DNA from: Alphaproteobacteria bacterium
Lineage (GTDB): Bacteria; Pseudomonadota; Alphaproteobacteria; RF32; CAG-239
Reading direction: 5' to 3'
NCBI GenBank assembly: GCA_015062305.1
Contig: SUUX01000001.1
Location: 64,485-128,484, forward strand
Length of the DNA stretch: 64,000 bases
The first letter of the stretch is position 1; each line of letters opens with the position of its first letter. The notes beneath the pieces were generated by a model that worked only from the letters and a program-made list of their open reading frames with translations, was not told the DNA's origin and made no database searches. This document shows positions 19,472 to 28,676 of this stretch, in pieces. A program made the translations under genes and the position numbers.

Positions 19472-20221
19472 ATGTTGAAAAAACCCAGATTAAGTAAAGA
19501 GCTTAGTATGCAGTTAGCTGGTTTGTCTACCCCAGAAAAGTTGAATAAACTTATGGAATGGAAAGACAAAAATTTTATTGACAAGAAAACCTATGACTAC
19601 TTTGTTAGAGCTTGGCAAGAAAAAGAAACCAAACGGGAAACCCGTCGTTTGTACACTCGAACAATAAAAAAACGAGAAGGTCCTAGTTTGGCTGTGGAGG
19701 GTGAGCTTGATGTTTATATTCAACATTTGAGAACACTTATCCAAAATTATCGTATTAGTGGGGCTAAATGGAGCATATCCAATGAGGATTTGGCTAAATT
19801 CAAAAATTATGTGGAAAAGTATAGCATTTCATGCCGAAGAAAGATTAATGAGATAATTATCTTAGGTATGCGCATTCCAGATGAGAGTAAGGAATTAGTT
19901 AGCTTCTGCCTAGATACGATATCTAATCCGAAAGGTCGTTATTATGAGGATGACCTATTTTGGAAGGACTTGTGGCAAAGCAAGTTTGTTCCTCGAGATG
20001 CGATAGACTTGATGTTAACTCATTCAGAATACGGATACAAGATGAACAGCTTGTTTGATTCGGAGTTGATTAAAGAGATTATTCCACTTATTGAGGTGCA
20101 AAGAGGACAAGAGTTGAAACGGTTGGAAATTGCCGATAGTGACATAGAGAAAAGCCGCAGAGCTAAACGCCTTGCCGCTTTTGATACTCTCTTGAAAGCT
20201 GCTAATGAGTATTGTAAGTAG
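19472..20221 (+). CDS. Unknown alpha-helical, highly charged protein
   Basis: A 249-residue soluble protein, rich in Lys, Arg, Glu and Leu, with no signal peptide or membrane segment and no motif I can assign. The first third has a helical LSTPEKLNKLMEWKDK...TYDYFVRAWQEKE segment; the remainder looks like a helical bundle with a short acidic linker. The gene has no Shine-Dalgarno sequence; its ATG follows the AT-only stretch AATTAAATTTTATTAGT. It is followed eight bases later by a strong terminator and is therefore monocistronic. It shares that organisation with the next gene and with four others in the window. The long frame, terminator and promoter box argue that it is real. Confidence 0.7.
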   Translation: MLKKPRLSKELSMQLAGLSTPEKLNKLMEWKDKNFIDKKTYDYFVRAWQEKETKRETRRLYTRTIKKREGPSLAVEGELDVYIQHLRTLIQNYRISGAKWSISNEDLAKFKNYVEKYSISCRRKINEIIILGMRIPDESKELVSFCLDTISNPKGRYYEDDLFWKDLWQSKFVPRDAIDLMLTHSEYGYKMNSLFDSELIKEIIPLIEVQRGQELKRLEIADSDIEKSRRAKRLAAFDTLLKAANEYCK

Positions 20222-20228
20222 GTTTTAC

Positions 20229-20261
20229 CTCCGATAACAGTTTTGTTATCGGAGTTTTTTT
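20229..20261 (+). terminator. Intrinsic terminator of the gene at 19472
   Basis: Perfect ten-bp stem CTCCGATAAC (20229-20238) / GTTATCGGAG (20245-20254), six-base loop, then seven T residues. Confidence 0.95.
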
Positions 20262-20291
20262 ATAAAAATACTTTTTTTAGACAAAAAAATG

Positions 20292-20320
20292 TTGCATAGG
20301 TGCTTTATTTGTGGTAATAT
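20292..20320 (+). promoter_or_regulatory. Candidate sigma-70-type promoter of the gene at 20360
   Basis: TTGCAT (20292-20297) and TAATAT (20315-20320) are separated by 17 bases. The predicted start of transcription falls near 20327. This lies downstream of the alternative TTG codon at 20321 and so favours the ATG at 20360. Confidence 0.55.
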
Positions 20321-20359
20321 TTGCGTAATATAAAATTATTAAAGTTTATTAGCAATATT

Positions 20360-21325
20360 ATGGAAAAAAAATTTACAAAAGAAGAGAAAACACTTCTCAG
20401 CTCTGCACATCCGATTACCAGATGGCTGATTGTTCATTATTTGAAGAATGGTAAAAAGCTTACTAAAGTTTTTGCCTCCAATATTCAATATATGAATTTT
20501 ATAGAAGGTAATATCTATAAAATTTGGCATCAAAAATGTCTGCAAGAGATGTGTAAAATTAAACTTCAACATGTGGTGGCAGAAATTTATGAAAGAGTGG
20601 CTGATCCCAATGTTTCGGTAAAACAGGCCTTGTCTTTGGTTAGACGTTATTATAATCGTAAAGATTATGCAGATAAGCAAAAGCAGTTAACAAAAATGAT
20701 TATCAGACTGAAGGAGCTTATGGACAGAGAAGCAAAGCTCTATAAAGAGTGCAAGTCTCTGTTTGAAGATGTTCTGATTGAAGAAGGAACTTACAATGTG
20801 GATACTTTAATCAAGAGTATGGAAAACAAAGCCAAAGAACAGGAAGCTCTAGGTTCGGTTGATTCTGAGGATTTGCTTTTTGTGCGACAATGTATAAAAC
20901 ATGTAAATCGAAGAAGAGAAGAAGGTAGAGAGCCTAGAATATCTGCGTTGATTGAGGCTTTGGAACCTCGTTTTGTGACAAACCCTGATTTGTATGACAA
21001 ACAAATTGATTTGGTTTGTGCGACAAAAGTTGTTTCTGATGAGGTTAAAACTGTTTGTTATGACTTTATCAAAGCAAGTGTTGAGATTGCTGGTGTTTTT
21101 CCAATGAAGCTGATTGAGTTTATCTTTAGAGATAACTTTGTTTCTGAAAAGTCTTATGAGTTGTTGAGCGGAATGTCCGGTTTAATAATATCTCAAGGAA
21201 TGCACCCATGGGTGTTGTCGGAGGCAAGAAAATTAGCAACAGAGCTTGGCTTGTTTGACAAAGATGTTGAAAAGCTAACTCTCTCAGACAAGCATATATT
21301 GAAGCTTATTGAGGTTTTCTCTTAA
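20360..21325 (+). CDS. Unknown alpha-helical protein
   Basis: About 321 residues from the ATG at 20360; a TTG start at 20321 would add 13 residues but lies before the predicted transcription start. The product is soluble, charged and almost wholly helical, with segments (YERVADPNVSVKQALSLVRRYY, KHVNRRREEGREPRISALIEAL) that could form HEAT/TPR-like antiparallel helices, but no family is recognised. The leader is AT-rich, lacks a Shine-Dalgarno sequence and ends ATTATG. It lies in tandem with the unknown gene at 19472, but each has its own promoter and terminator, so they are separate transcription units. Confidence 0.7.
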   Translation: MEKKFTKEEKTLLSSAHPITRWLIVHYLKNGKKLTKVFASNIQYMNFIEGNIYKIWHQKCLQEMCKIKLQHVVAEIYERVADPNVSVKQALSLVRRYYNRKDYADKQKQLTKMIIRLKELMDREAKLYKECKSLFEDVLIEEGTYNVDTLIKSMENKAKEQEALGSVDSEDLLFVRQCIKHVNRRREEGREPRISALIEALEPRFVTNPDLYDKQIDLVCATKVVSDEVKTVCYDFIKASVEIAGVFPMKLIEFIFRDNFVSEKSYELLSGMSGLIISQGMHPWVLSEARKLATELGLFDKDVEKLTLSDKHILKLIEVFS

Positions 21326-21331
21326 ACAATT

Positions 21332-21363
21332 GAACCCCGTTGGTTGCTTTTGGTAACTACGGG
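21332..21363. terminator. Hairpin between convergent genes
   Basis: GAACCCCGT (21332-21340) pairs with ACGGGGTTC around 21359-21367. It lies between the stop of the unknown gene (21325) and the stop of fmt (21373) and probably acts as a shared terminator; U-runs on both sides are short. Confidence 0.55.
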
Positions 21364-21372
21364 GTTCGTTGT

Positions 21373-22278
21373 TTAAAGAATTGTACCAATCTTAAACTCA
21401 AAACCGCGGAGAAGTTCTTGGGTATGCATTGCTTTTTTACCCTGACGTTGAATTTGCAAGACTGTTAAAGATTGCGTGCCACAAGCTATGCAAAGTCCAT
21501 TGCTTGCTATGATTTCTCCGGCTTGGCCTTGTTTATCAGAAACTTGAGCTAATAAAATCTTAAAACGTTCCCCTTCATATTCAAAGTAACATCCAGGGTA
21601 TGGGTTAAAGGCTCTGATTTTGCGTTCCAGCACTTCTGCCGGCTGAGAAAAATCTATCTTGGCTTCAGATTTATCAATTTTTGCGGCATAGGTTACAAGG
21701 CTTTCATCTTGTGTTTGTGGTGTGATGTTTGGTAAATCTGCTAAAACTTCTGTTATTAATTTGGCGCCGAGGGCTGCCATGTCATCGTGCAATGTTCCTC
21801 CTGTTGTGTTTGCTTCTATATTTATGGTGCCTTTTTTATACATAGCTCCGGCATCTAAGGCCTCTACAACCTGCATAATAGTAATGCCGGTTTGCTTGTC
21901 GCCAGCTTCTATGCTTCTTTGAATGGGAGCGGCTCCTCGCCAACGAGGTAATAGAGAACCATGTACGTTTAAGCAACCCAATGGAAAGGCTTCTATTACA
22001 GCTTTGGGCAAAATTAAACCATAGGCTGCAACAACAGAAATATCTGCGTTAAGAGCAGCAAATTTTGCTTGCTCTTCAGCAGAACGAAGACTTTTGGGGG
22101 TGCGAACCTCAATATTATGAGATTCGGCCCATGTTTGCACAGGAGATTTGATTACCTTGTGTCCCCTGCCCGCTTCTTTGGGTGCTTGGCAATATACACA
22201 TATAACTTGATGCTCTTTGGTTAGAGCTTCTAACGTGGGAACGGCAAAGTCAGGGGTGCCCATAAATACTATTTTCAT
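21373..22278 (-). CDS. fmt: Methionyl-tRNA formyltransferase
   Basis: A 301-residue enzyme that transfers a formyl group from 10-formyltetrahydrofolate to initiator Met-tRNA. It opens with MKIVFMGTPDFAVPTLEAL and contains the catalytic/folate region NVHGSLLPRWRGAAPIQRSIEAGD (about 107-130), then the carboxy-terminal Formyl_trans_C domain (RAFNPYPGCYFEYEGERFKIL). The length is close to the usual 310. The peptide deformylase gene that often precedes fmt is not in the window; the gene stands alone between a convergent unknown gene and an outer-membrane protein gene. Confidence 0.97.
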   Translation of the reverse strand: MKIVFMGTPDFAVPTLEALTKEHQVICVYCQAPKEAGRGHKVIKSPVQTWAESHNIEVRTPKSLRSAEEQAKFAALNADISVVAAYGLILPKAVIEAFPLGCLNVHGSLLPRWRGAAPIQRSIEAGDKQTGITIMQVVEALDAGAMYKKGTINIEANTTGGTLHDDMAALGAKLITEVLADLPNITPQTQDESLVTYAAKIDKSEAKIDFSQPAEVLERKIRAFNPYPGCYFEYEGERFKILLAQVSDKQGQAGEIIASNGLCIACGTQSLTVLQIQRQGKKAMHTQELLRGFEFKIGTIL

Positions 22279-22335
22279 TTTGTTCTCCTATAATCTTTTG
22301 CGCAATCTTATCGTATGGCACAAAATAATCAAGCA

Positions 22336-22370
22336 TAAAAAAAGCCAGCCGAAAAAAATCGACTGGCTAC
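22336..22370 (-). terminator. Intrinsic terminator of the outer-membrane protein gene
   Basis: On the minus strand GTAGCCAGTCGA...CGGCTGGCT forms a stem of about eight bp around an AT loop and is followed by seven T residues. It begins about 24 bases after the stop at 22394. Confidence 0.9.
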
Positions 22371-22393
22371 ATAATTATATTAAACTTGACAGA

Positions 22394-22957
22394 CTAGAAA
22401 GAATATCTGAGACCTGCAGCTACTTCTGCAACATGGTTCAGCTCTTTGGCGCCAATGTAACCATAGCGTCCGATTACTCGTGCAGATACGTGATCTGTCA
22501 ATTTGTATTGCATACCACCACCAACACGGTAACCTACCTTACTTTTGTCATGTTTGCCTTCATATTTTAACTGAGTATCATATACGGCCATACCGGCGGT
22601 TCCTACAAGACTGAACTTTTTGGCACATCCGAGAGGCATATAACCATAAGCATCCAAACCGTATGCGTTGAATTTGAATTTTTTGCTCACACCATCATGG
22701 TGAGATTTACGAGATCCGCCCATTTGATAGAAGGCTTCCAATCCGAAGTGTTCTCCAATGTTCACACCGGCATTAAGCAATGCAGAATTGAAATTCTTCT
22801 CTACGTGTTTGGCTTTGCCTTTGACATCTAAATTGCTGTATACATAGTCTGCACCAATATATGGATCCATGTTTTTGGTTACATCATGCCACATATTTGC
22901 GTTGGCAGAAGCTGAAATTAAACAAGCAACACTTGCAAGTAATAATGTTTTTTTCAT
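22394..22957 (-). CDS. Outer-membrane beta-barrel protein (OmpA-N/OmpX-like)
   Basis: A 187-residue protein with a clear signal peptide (MKKTLLLASVACLISASANA). Alternating hydrophobic and polar strands follow (YIGADYVYSNLDVKG, FGLEAFYQMGG, VSARVIGRYGYIG), and the end is a terminal phenylalanine (AAGLRYSF), the usual barrel-assembly signal. The size suggests an eight-stranded barrel. No OmpA-type peptidoglycan domain is present. Own terminator, own upstream region of about 140 bases, so probably monocistronic and possibly abundant. Confidence 0.85.
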   Translation of the reverse strand: MKKTLLLASVACLISASANANMWHDVTKNMDPYIGADYVYSNLDVKGKAKHVEKNFNSALLNAGVNIGEHFGLEAFYQMGGSRKSHHDGVSKKFKFNAYGLDAYGYMPLGCAKKFSLVGTAGMAVYDTQLKYEGKHDKSKVGYRVGGGMQYKLTDHVSARVIGRYGYIGAKELNHVAEVAAGLRYSF

Positions 22958-23131
22958 CTTTTGAACTCCATTTATAAATAGGTTTAGTTTTAGTTAAGTT
23001 GACGTCACTAGGTTAAACATGCATTTTGCTGTTTATGAAAAAAAAATAATATTGTAGTGATGAATTTAAAGGGGTGTTAATATTTTTTTTATGCAAATAT
23101 GCTAAAATATATGAAAGTTATGGAGAAAAAA

Positions 23132-23773
23132 ATGTTTGAATGTCCAGACAAAAGATGCAAAATGTGTTCTAGATTGTTAAAATTTAGAGCAAATAATGAA
23201 GTAAAATTTCCCTCGTATTATAATGCTCCGGTGCCTTCTTTTGGTGATTTAAATGCAGAAATTCTGGTGGTAGGAATGGCTCCAGGATTAAATGGTGCCA
23301 ATCAAACCGGGCGTCCTTTTACCAATGATTATGCCGGAGATGTCCTCTACCCAACACTCTTAAAAGCAGGATTAGCAAAGGGAACTTATCTGAAAAAGAA
23401 AAATGATGGATTTGAACTGATTAATGTTAGAGTGACAAATGCTGTCAGATGTGTGCCTCCACAGAATAAGGTTGAGGGTGTTGAGATTAAAAATTGTGGA
23501 ACGTATTTGCAAAAAGAGCTGGTAGCAATGCCAAATTTAAGATTGCTTCTTGTGCTTGGTGGCGTTGCTCACGGTGCTGTGTTAAGTGTGTTGGGTTATA
23601 AAAAAGCAGACTTTAAGTTTGCTCATGAAGCGGTGCATCATTTAAGAAATCACAACCTGATAATGGTGGATTCTTATCATACATCCCGATATAATGTTAA
23701 CACCGGTAGGTTAACATTTGAGATGTTTGAAAGTGTAGTTGCTAAAGTTAAAGAACTACTAGCAAGAGTTTAA
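23132..23773 (+). CDS. Uracil-DNA glycosylase, family 5 (UDGb-like)
   Basis: A DNA-repair enzyme that removes uracil (and often hypoxanthine) from DNA. It has the family signature VVGMAPGLNGANQTGRPFTNDYAGD (motif I), the NAVRCVPPQNKV segment, and the late DSYHTSRYNVNTGRLT motif. Cysteines near the start (CPDKRCKMC) and the later single cysteines fit the 4Fe-4S cluster of families 4 and 5. I prefer the ATG at 23132 (213 residues), which has GGAG six bases upstream, over the ATG at 23099, which has no site. Its stop codon interlocks with that of convergent rnfA at 23770-23773. Confidence 0.88.
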   Translation: MFECPDKRCKMCSRLLKFRANNEVKFPSYYNAPVPSFGDLNAEILVVGMAPGLNGANQTGRPFTNDYAGDVLYPTLLKAGLAKGTYLKKKNDGFELINVRVTNAVRCVPPQNKVEGVEIKNCGTYLQKELVAMPNLRLLLVLGGVAHGAVLSVLGYKKADFKFAHEAVHHLRNHNLIMVDSYHTSRYNVNTGRLTFEMFESVVAKVKELLARV

Positions 23774-24345
23774 TTACCTATGCCGGCAAACCCCATAAAG
23801 GCCATAGAAAGCAATCCTGCGGTTATGAGGGCGATTGGTGTGCCTTGCAAAGAAGCAGGAATTTTAGTATATGCCAAGCGTTCTCTTATGCCGGCAAAGA
23901 TGACTATTGCCAAAGTGAAGCCTATGGCACTGGCCAAAGCATAGCAAACTCCGGCAATGAGAGTGTAGTTTTTTTGAATTGTTAAGATTGCAATACCTAG
24001 TACAGCACAGTTGGTGGTGATGAGAGGCAAGAATATACCTAAAGCCTCATAAAGAGCCGGAGATGCTTTTTTGAGGATAATTTCTACCATTTGTACCAAT
24101 GCGGCGATAACCAAAATAAATGTTACGGTTATCATGAAGGTTAGATTATAAGGTTGCAAAAAGCTGTAATATACTAAAAATGTTACAATGGTTGAAAGGG
24201 TCATTACAAACATAACGGCAAATCCCATGCCTACAGCTGTAGATATTTTTTTGGATACGCCTAAGAATGGGCATATTCCTAAGAATTGAGAAAGGACAAT
24301 ATTGTTGACGAAAATTGCACTAATAAAAATCATTAGATATGCCAT
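23770..24345 (-). CDS. rnfA: Rnf electron-transport complex subunit A
   Basis: A 191-residue integral membrane protein with six membrane segments and the RnfA/NqrE signature NNIVLSQFLGICPFLGVSKK; its transmembrane cysteines help bind the intramembrane iron-sulfur centre shared with RnfE. The Rnf complex couples electron transfer between ferredoxin and NAD to ion movement across the inner membrane. It is the last gene of the operon, two bases after rnfE. Confidence 0.96.
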   Translation of the reverse strand: MAYLMIFISAIFVNNIVLSQFLGICPFLGVSKKISTAVGMGFAVMFVMTLSTIVTFLVYYSFLQPYNLTFMITVTFILVIAALVQMVEIILKKASPALYEALGIFLPLITTNCAVLGIAILTIQKNYTLIAGVCYALASAIGFTLAIVIFAGIRERLAYTKIPASLQGTPIALITAGLLSMAFMGFAGIGN

Positions 24346-24347
24346 GA

Positions 24348-24944
24348 TTACTTACCCTCTCTAAGCTTATTAAATGCGATGATTAAACCTGCTAATGCCA
24401 AAAATGCTCCCGGAGGCATAATAAACAACAATAATGGACTAGCAGAATCGCTAATAAAGCTATAATTAAAAATGGAACCATTACCTAGAATTTCTCTGGT
24501 TATACCAAGCAAAGTAAGACCAATAGTAAAACCTATGCCCATGCCAACAGCGTCTAATATGGATTGCCATAGACCATGTTTGGAAGCAAAAGCCTCTGCT
24601 CTACCCAATATTATACAATTCACAACAATCAGAGGAATGAATATGCCTAATGCAGAGTGCAAGGTTGGTAAATAAGCGGCCATGAGCAACTCTATGACTG
24701 TAACGCAGGAGGCTATTACCACAATATAAGCAGGAATTCTGACCATTGGAGGAATAAACCCTTTGATAATAGATATCAGCGAATTTGATAATATTAAAAC
24801 AAACAAAGTGGCCAACCCCATGCCCAGACCATTGAGTGCAGATGTTGTTACGCCAAGTGTCGGGCACATACCCAAAAGCATGACAAAAGTAGGGTTTTCT
24901 TTGATTATACCGCGTGTCAGATTAGCATAACTGTTTTTGTTCAT
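24348..24944 (-). CDS. rnfE: Rnf electron-transport complex subunit E
   Basis: A 198-residue membrane protein homologous to RnfA (FVMLLGMCPTLGVTTSALNGLGMG, IPLIVVNCIILGRAEAFA), with about six membrane segments. I place the start at the ATG at 24944, one base after the rnfG stop and preceded by AGGA, rather than at 24998, which would overlap rnfG by 53 bases. It forms the central membrane pair with RnfA. Confidence 0.95.
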   Translation of the reverse strand: MNKNSYANLTRGIIKENPTFVMLLGMCPTLGVTTSALNGLGMGLATLFVLILSNSLISIIKGFIPPMVRIPAYIVVIASCVTVIELLMAAYLPTLHSALGIFIPLIVVNCIILGRAEAFASKHGLWQSILDAVGMGIGFTIGLTLLGITREILGNGSIFNYSFISDSASPLLLFIMPPGAFLALAGLIIAFNKLREGK

Positions 24945-24945
24945 A

Positions 24946-25527
24946 TTATTTTCCTGTGTTAAAGTTATGATAAGCGTTGATTGCTCTGGTGATGGCATCG
25001 ATTACAGCTCTGGAGGTGATTGTAGCAGCAGTAATAGCATCTATTTCTCCGCCATCTTGACGAACTTTGAACTTGTGTTTGGAGGGATTGAAACCATCAA
25101 ATTGTTGTTTGAATTTTGGCTCGTCTGCTTTGGAACCCAAACCGGGGGTTTCTTGATGTTGGGTGATTTTAAAGCTTTTGATAGCTCCGTCTATATAGAA
25201 ACCAACTATCATCTCCAAACGCCCCCCAAAACCACTATTGGAATATGTTTTGATGGCAAAAGAATTTATAACTCCATTTTTGCGAGCCGGAAAAAATTCA
25301 AGTTTATCTTTTTTATCTGTTGTTGAGATAATCATTTTTTCGGCAAAAGGATCGTTGTCAAACTCTGACACAACTTCTGATATGGCTTCTAGTTCTCGGT
25401 TGTCTTTGGCCTTGGCTATCGGCTCTTTGGTCAAATTATATACATGAGAAAGCACTAAGGCAGAAAGTACAGCGATAACTGTTAGCGTGAAGAGCATTTT
25501 GAAAAACATTTGATGATTCTTTGTCAT
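24946..25527 (-). CDS. rnfG: Rnf electron-transport complex subunit G
   Basis: A 193-residue protein with an amino-terminal membrane anchor (about 8-28) and a periplasmic FMN-binding domain. The site DAITAATITSRAV (about 163-175) carries the threonine to which FMN is attached covalently by the ApbE flavin transferase, which is encoded first in this operon. Three bases separate it from rnfD. Confidence 0.95.
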   Translation of the reverse strand: MTKNHQMFFKMLFTLTVIAVLSALVLSHVYNLTKEPIAKAKDNRELEAISEVVSEFDNDPFAEKMIISTTDKKDKLEFFPARKNGVINSFAIKTYSNSGFGGRLEMIVGFYIDGAIKSFKITQHQETPGLGSKADEPKFKQQFDGFNPSKHKFKVRQDGGEIDAITAATITSRAVIDAITRAINAYHNFNTGK

Positions 25528-25530
25528 GGC

Positions 25531-26511
25531 TTATCTCCGCTCACCATAGTAACGAGGCTGAATATACTTGTCTATAAGAGGAACAAATGCATTCATTATC
25601 AAAATAGCAAAAGATACTCCCTCTGGATATGCACTGCACAGGCGAATAATGACTGTTAATAAACCGCAGCAAATAGCGTATACTATTTGACCTTTTTTGG
25701 TCATGGGAGATGTGGCATAATCGGTTGCCATGAATATGGCTCCAAGCATAAGACCTCCGGAAAGCAAGTGAGTTAGAGGGTCAAAACGAATGCTGTGGGT
25801 GCTCAACCATAATACTCCGGTTATGACAAAAACAGTGGCTATATAGTAGAAAGGTATGTGCCACGTGATTATGCGACGTCTTAATAGCCAAGCAAGCCCT
25901 AGCAATAGAGCCAAAGCAGATACTTCGCCGATGCAACCGCCAATATTGCCAATGAACATTTGCCAATAAGAAGGAAGCTCCGAGACAGATGTTGTGGCAG
26001 ATGTTTGGATATCTAAGTGTTTGATAACGCCTAAAGTGGTGGCCCCAGTCTGAATATCGGCAGAAAAAGAATTTAGGAATCCCGGCAAAGGCCAAGTAGT
26101 CATCTGAACTGGAAAAGATATGAATAAAAATACTCTTCCAACCAATGCCGGATTAAATATGTTTTTGCCCAAACCACCATAACATAATTTGCCGACAACA
26201 ATAGCCATAAATGATCCGACAAAAATCATCCATATTGGCATGGTGCTTGGCAAATTATACGCTAACAACAAACCAGTGATGATGGCTGAAAAATCGGTTA
26301 TGGTGTTTTCTTTTTTGAAAACATATTTATTGAATAGATATTCTAATCCAACGCAAAAAGCTACTGCGCTGAGAATTACAACTAGTGCTTGAATACCAAA
26401 GAATATTATTGACATAATAGCTGCAGGAGCCAAAGCAATTATAACATCCAGCATAATACTAGAGGTGTCTTTGGTGGTTTGAAAATGAGGAGCAGTCGAT
26501 ATTTTTAACAT
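25531..26511 (-). CDS. rnfD: Rnf electron-transport complex subunit D
   Basis: A 326-residue membrane protein with about nine segments, homologous to NqrB. The motif TGATTLGVIK (about 155-165) is the expected covalent FMN attachment site. Charged periplasmic and cytoplasmic loops and the SGGLMLGAIFMATDYATSPMT segment are typical. It lies two bases after rnfC. Confidence 0.96.
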   Translation of the reverse strand: MLKISTAPHFQTTKDTSSIMLDVIIALAPAAIMSIIFFGIQALVVILSAVAFCVGLEYLFNKYVFKKENTITDFSAIITGLLLAYNLPSTMPIWMIFVGSFMAIVVGKLCYGGLGKNIFNPALVGRVFLFISFPVQMTTWPLPGFLNSFSADIQTGATTLGVIKHLDIQTSATTSVSELPSYWQMFIGNIGGCIGEVSALALLLGLAWLLRRRIITWHIPFYYIATVFVITGVLWLSTHSIRFDPLTHLLSGGLMLGAIFMATDYATSPMTKKGQIVYAICCGLLTVIIRLCSAYPEGVSFAILIMNAFVPLIDKYIQPRYYGERR

Positions 26512-26513
26512 AG

Positions 26514-27836
26514 TTACTTCTTCTTTTTAAGTTCCATTTTAGATAGTTTACAATAATCTAGCAGTGGTATGTGTGCCGGACATATGTAAGAACAACATCC
26601 GCATTCGATGCAATCCAAAACATGACAGTCTTTAAGAGCTTCTATTTGGTGGTTTTGCATTAAGCGACCTATGAGATGAGGTTGAAGCCCAATGGGGCAT
26701 ACTTCTACACATTTGCCACAGCGAATGCAATCTGTTTCCGGTCTTTTGGCTGCCAACTGGTCAGAAAGCATTAAAATTCCAGATGTTAGCTTGGTTATGG
26801 GAGCATTTATATTGAAAGCAGATGTTCCCATCATTGGACCGCCGAATATAATTTGAGTTGTTTCTGGGGTTATACCTCCGACTTTTTCAATCAGAAAAGA
26901 TGCTGGAGTACCTATGCGTACTAAGAAATTGGCTGGGTGTGGGCAGGTGTCTCCACTAACAGTTACAATGCGTTCATAAAGAGGCTTGTTTTTCATAATT
27001 GCCTCGTAAATCGCAAAAACAGTGCCTACATTTTGCACTAAACAACCGGCATCTGCAGGTAGACGTCCGGAAGGAACTTCTCTACCAGTGATGGCAGTAA
27101 TTAGCTGTTTTTCTCCTCCTTGTGGGTATTTGGTTGCACATACTTCTACATTAACTCCAACGTAGGTTTTTGTTATCTTATTTAAAATGTCTATTGCTTG
27201 AGGTTTGTTTTCATCAACTGCGATGATCGCATTCTGGATTCCCAGAGCTTTGTTTATGATTTTGGCGCCGATAATGATTTGTTCTGCTTTTTCGACCATA
27301 AGGCGATCATCTGCGGTTAAAAATGGTTCACACTCAATGCCGTTTATGATAAGAGTGTCTACTTTTTTATCTTCAGGTATAGAGGTCTTGATTGGTGTCG
27401 GGTACCCTGCCCCACCCATTCCAACAATTCCGGCTTCTCTTATTTTGGCAACAATCTCTTCTGCAGAGAAAGGAATTTCTCGATTGATATCAGTTGAGGT
27501 ATCTATTGAAGATTCAAATTCATCACCCTCTACTTTGATTGTAATCATATCTTCAAGATAACCAAATTCTCCTTCTATGGCTTCAACTTTTATAACTTCT
27601 CCAGATACAGAAGAATGCACATCGGAAGAAACTATACCATCGGCATCAGCTAAAAGTGTGCCTACTTTTACTTTGTCTCCTGGTTTCACAAGGATTTTTG
27701 CCGGAGATCCGATGTGTTGTTTGACGGGAATAGTAACAACTTCCGGTAAGCCAGCAAAAACAATAGGCGTATCTGTGGTAATTTTGTGTTTGTTAGGGTG
27801 AATGCCCCCTTGGCAAAAGGTTTTTAGTTTAGACAT
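26514..27836 (-). CDS. rnfC: Rnf electron-transport complex subunit C
   Basis: A 440-residue peripheral subunit with the NADH/FMN-binding fold (GGAGYPTPIK near 150 and GIECEPFLTADDRLM) and two 4Fe-4S motifs near the end (CIRCGKCVEVCP and CIECGCCSYICP). It is the entry or exit point for electrons from NAD(H). It lacks the long alanine/lysine-rich tail of the E. coli and Vibrio proteins. The gene overlaps rnfB by eight bases. Confidence 0.96.
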   Translation of the reverse strand: MSKLKTFCQGGIHPNKHKITTDTPIVFAGLPEVVTIPVKQHIGSPAKILVKPGDKVKVGTLLADADGIVSSDVHSSVSGEVIKVEAIEGEFGYLEDMITIKVEGDEFESSIDTSTDINREIPFSAEEIVAKIREAGIVGMGGAGYPTPIKTSIPEDKKVDTLIINGIECEPFLTADDRLMVEKAEQIIIGAKIINKALGIQNAIIAVDENKPQAIDILNKITKTYVGVNVEVCATKYPQGGEKQLITAITGREVPSGRLPADAGCLVQNVGTVFAIYEAIMKNKPLYERIVTVSGDTCPHPANFLVRIGTPASFLIEKVGGITPETTQIIFGGPMMGTSAFNINAPITKLTSGILMLSDQLAAKRPETDCIRCGKCVEVCPIGLQPHLIGRLMQNHQIEALKDCHVLDCIECGCCSYICPAHIPLLDYCKLSKMELKKKK

Positions 27837-28668
27837 TGGTGTTTTCTCCGCCGGAATAATAGTTTATGGCGCCGGTTGGGCATGTTTCCTTCAATTGCTG
27901 ACCAAACTGCTCGGCTGGCACAGTGTCTGGAATATAAGATAAATTGTTTTCAACTTTTACTTCTGGATTAATTTTGGTGCATTTGAGACAAGCTATGCAA
28001 GCAGCCTTGCAGTTTTTGCGTGCTAAAGCTCCTTTTTGAGTATTGCGACAGGCAACATACACCATCTGTCCTTGAGGTCCTTTGTTTCTGATCTCAAACA
28101 GACCTCTGGGACAAGTGCGCACACAAGCTCCGCAAGATGTGCATTTGTTATAATCCACGACAGGAATTTGAGTAACCGGATCTATACTTAGGGCTCCAAA
28201 CTGACAATTTTTTACACAATCGCCCAAACGCAAACATCCTGTAGGACAACCTGTTTGACCACTGGATATGCGAGCGGCTATGCGGCAGCTGGTAATTCCA
28301 TCATACGCAACTTTTTGAGGAGCATTTTGACATGTTCCATTACAACGCAAAACAGCTGCTGACGGTTGCTTTTGAATAGCTACAACTCCTTTGATTGCCG
28401 CAATTTTATCCATTACAGGCTGACCGCCCACAGGGCAACGCAAGTTGGCAAATTTTTCCTCTGATGCACTAGAACAAGCTTTGGCAAAATCGTGACATCC
28501 GGCAAAACCGCAGCCTCCACAATTTGCTTGAGGCAAAACTGCATCTATTTCCAGTATTTTGATGTCTTCTTTTACGGCAAACTTACGAGAGACCATATAC
28601 AAGACAGCGGAAGCAACTACAGCTATTCCGCCCAAAACCAACATGCTTAAAAAAATAATAGAGTCCAT
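27829..28668 (-). CDS. rnfB: Rnf electron-transport complex subunit B
   Basis: A 279-residue ferredoxin-like subunit: a membrane anchor (about 5-25), a 4Fe-4S domain with NCGGCGFAGCHDF...C, then ferredoxin motifs (CTSCGACVRTCPRG and CKAACIACLKC). It accepts electrons from ferredoxin and passes them into the complex. GAGGAA precedes the ATG. It is the first structural rnf gene in this operon, eight bases after rseC. Confidence 0.95.
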   Translation of the reverse strand: MDSIIFLSMLVLGGIAVVASAVLYMVSRKFAVKEDIKILEIDAVLPQANCGGCGFAGCHDFAKACSSASEEKFANLRCPVGGQPVMDKIAAIKGVVAIQKQPSAAVLRCNGTCQNAPQKVAYDGITSCRIAARISSGQTGCPTGCLRLGDCVKNCQFGALSIDPVTQIPVVDYNKCTSCGACVRTCPRGLFEIRNKGPQGQMVYVACRNTQKGALARKNCKAACIACLKCTKINPEVKVENNLSYIPDTVPAEQFGQQLKETCPTGAINYYSGGENTNV

Positions 28669-28676
28669 TGTGTTCC

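Noticed and set aside
24945..24998. Upstream start for rnfE
   Set aside because: Would overlap rnfG by more than 50 bases and has no ribosome binding site, unlike the ATG at 24944.
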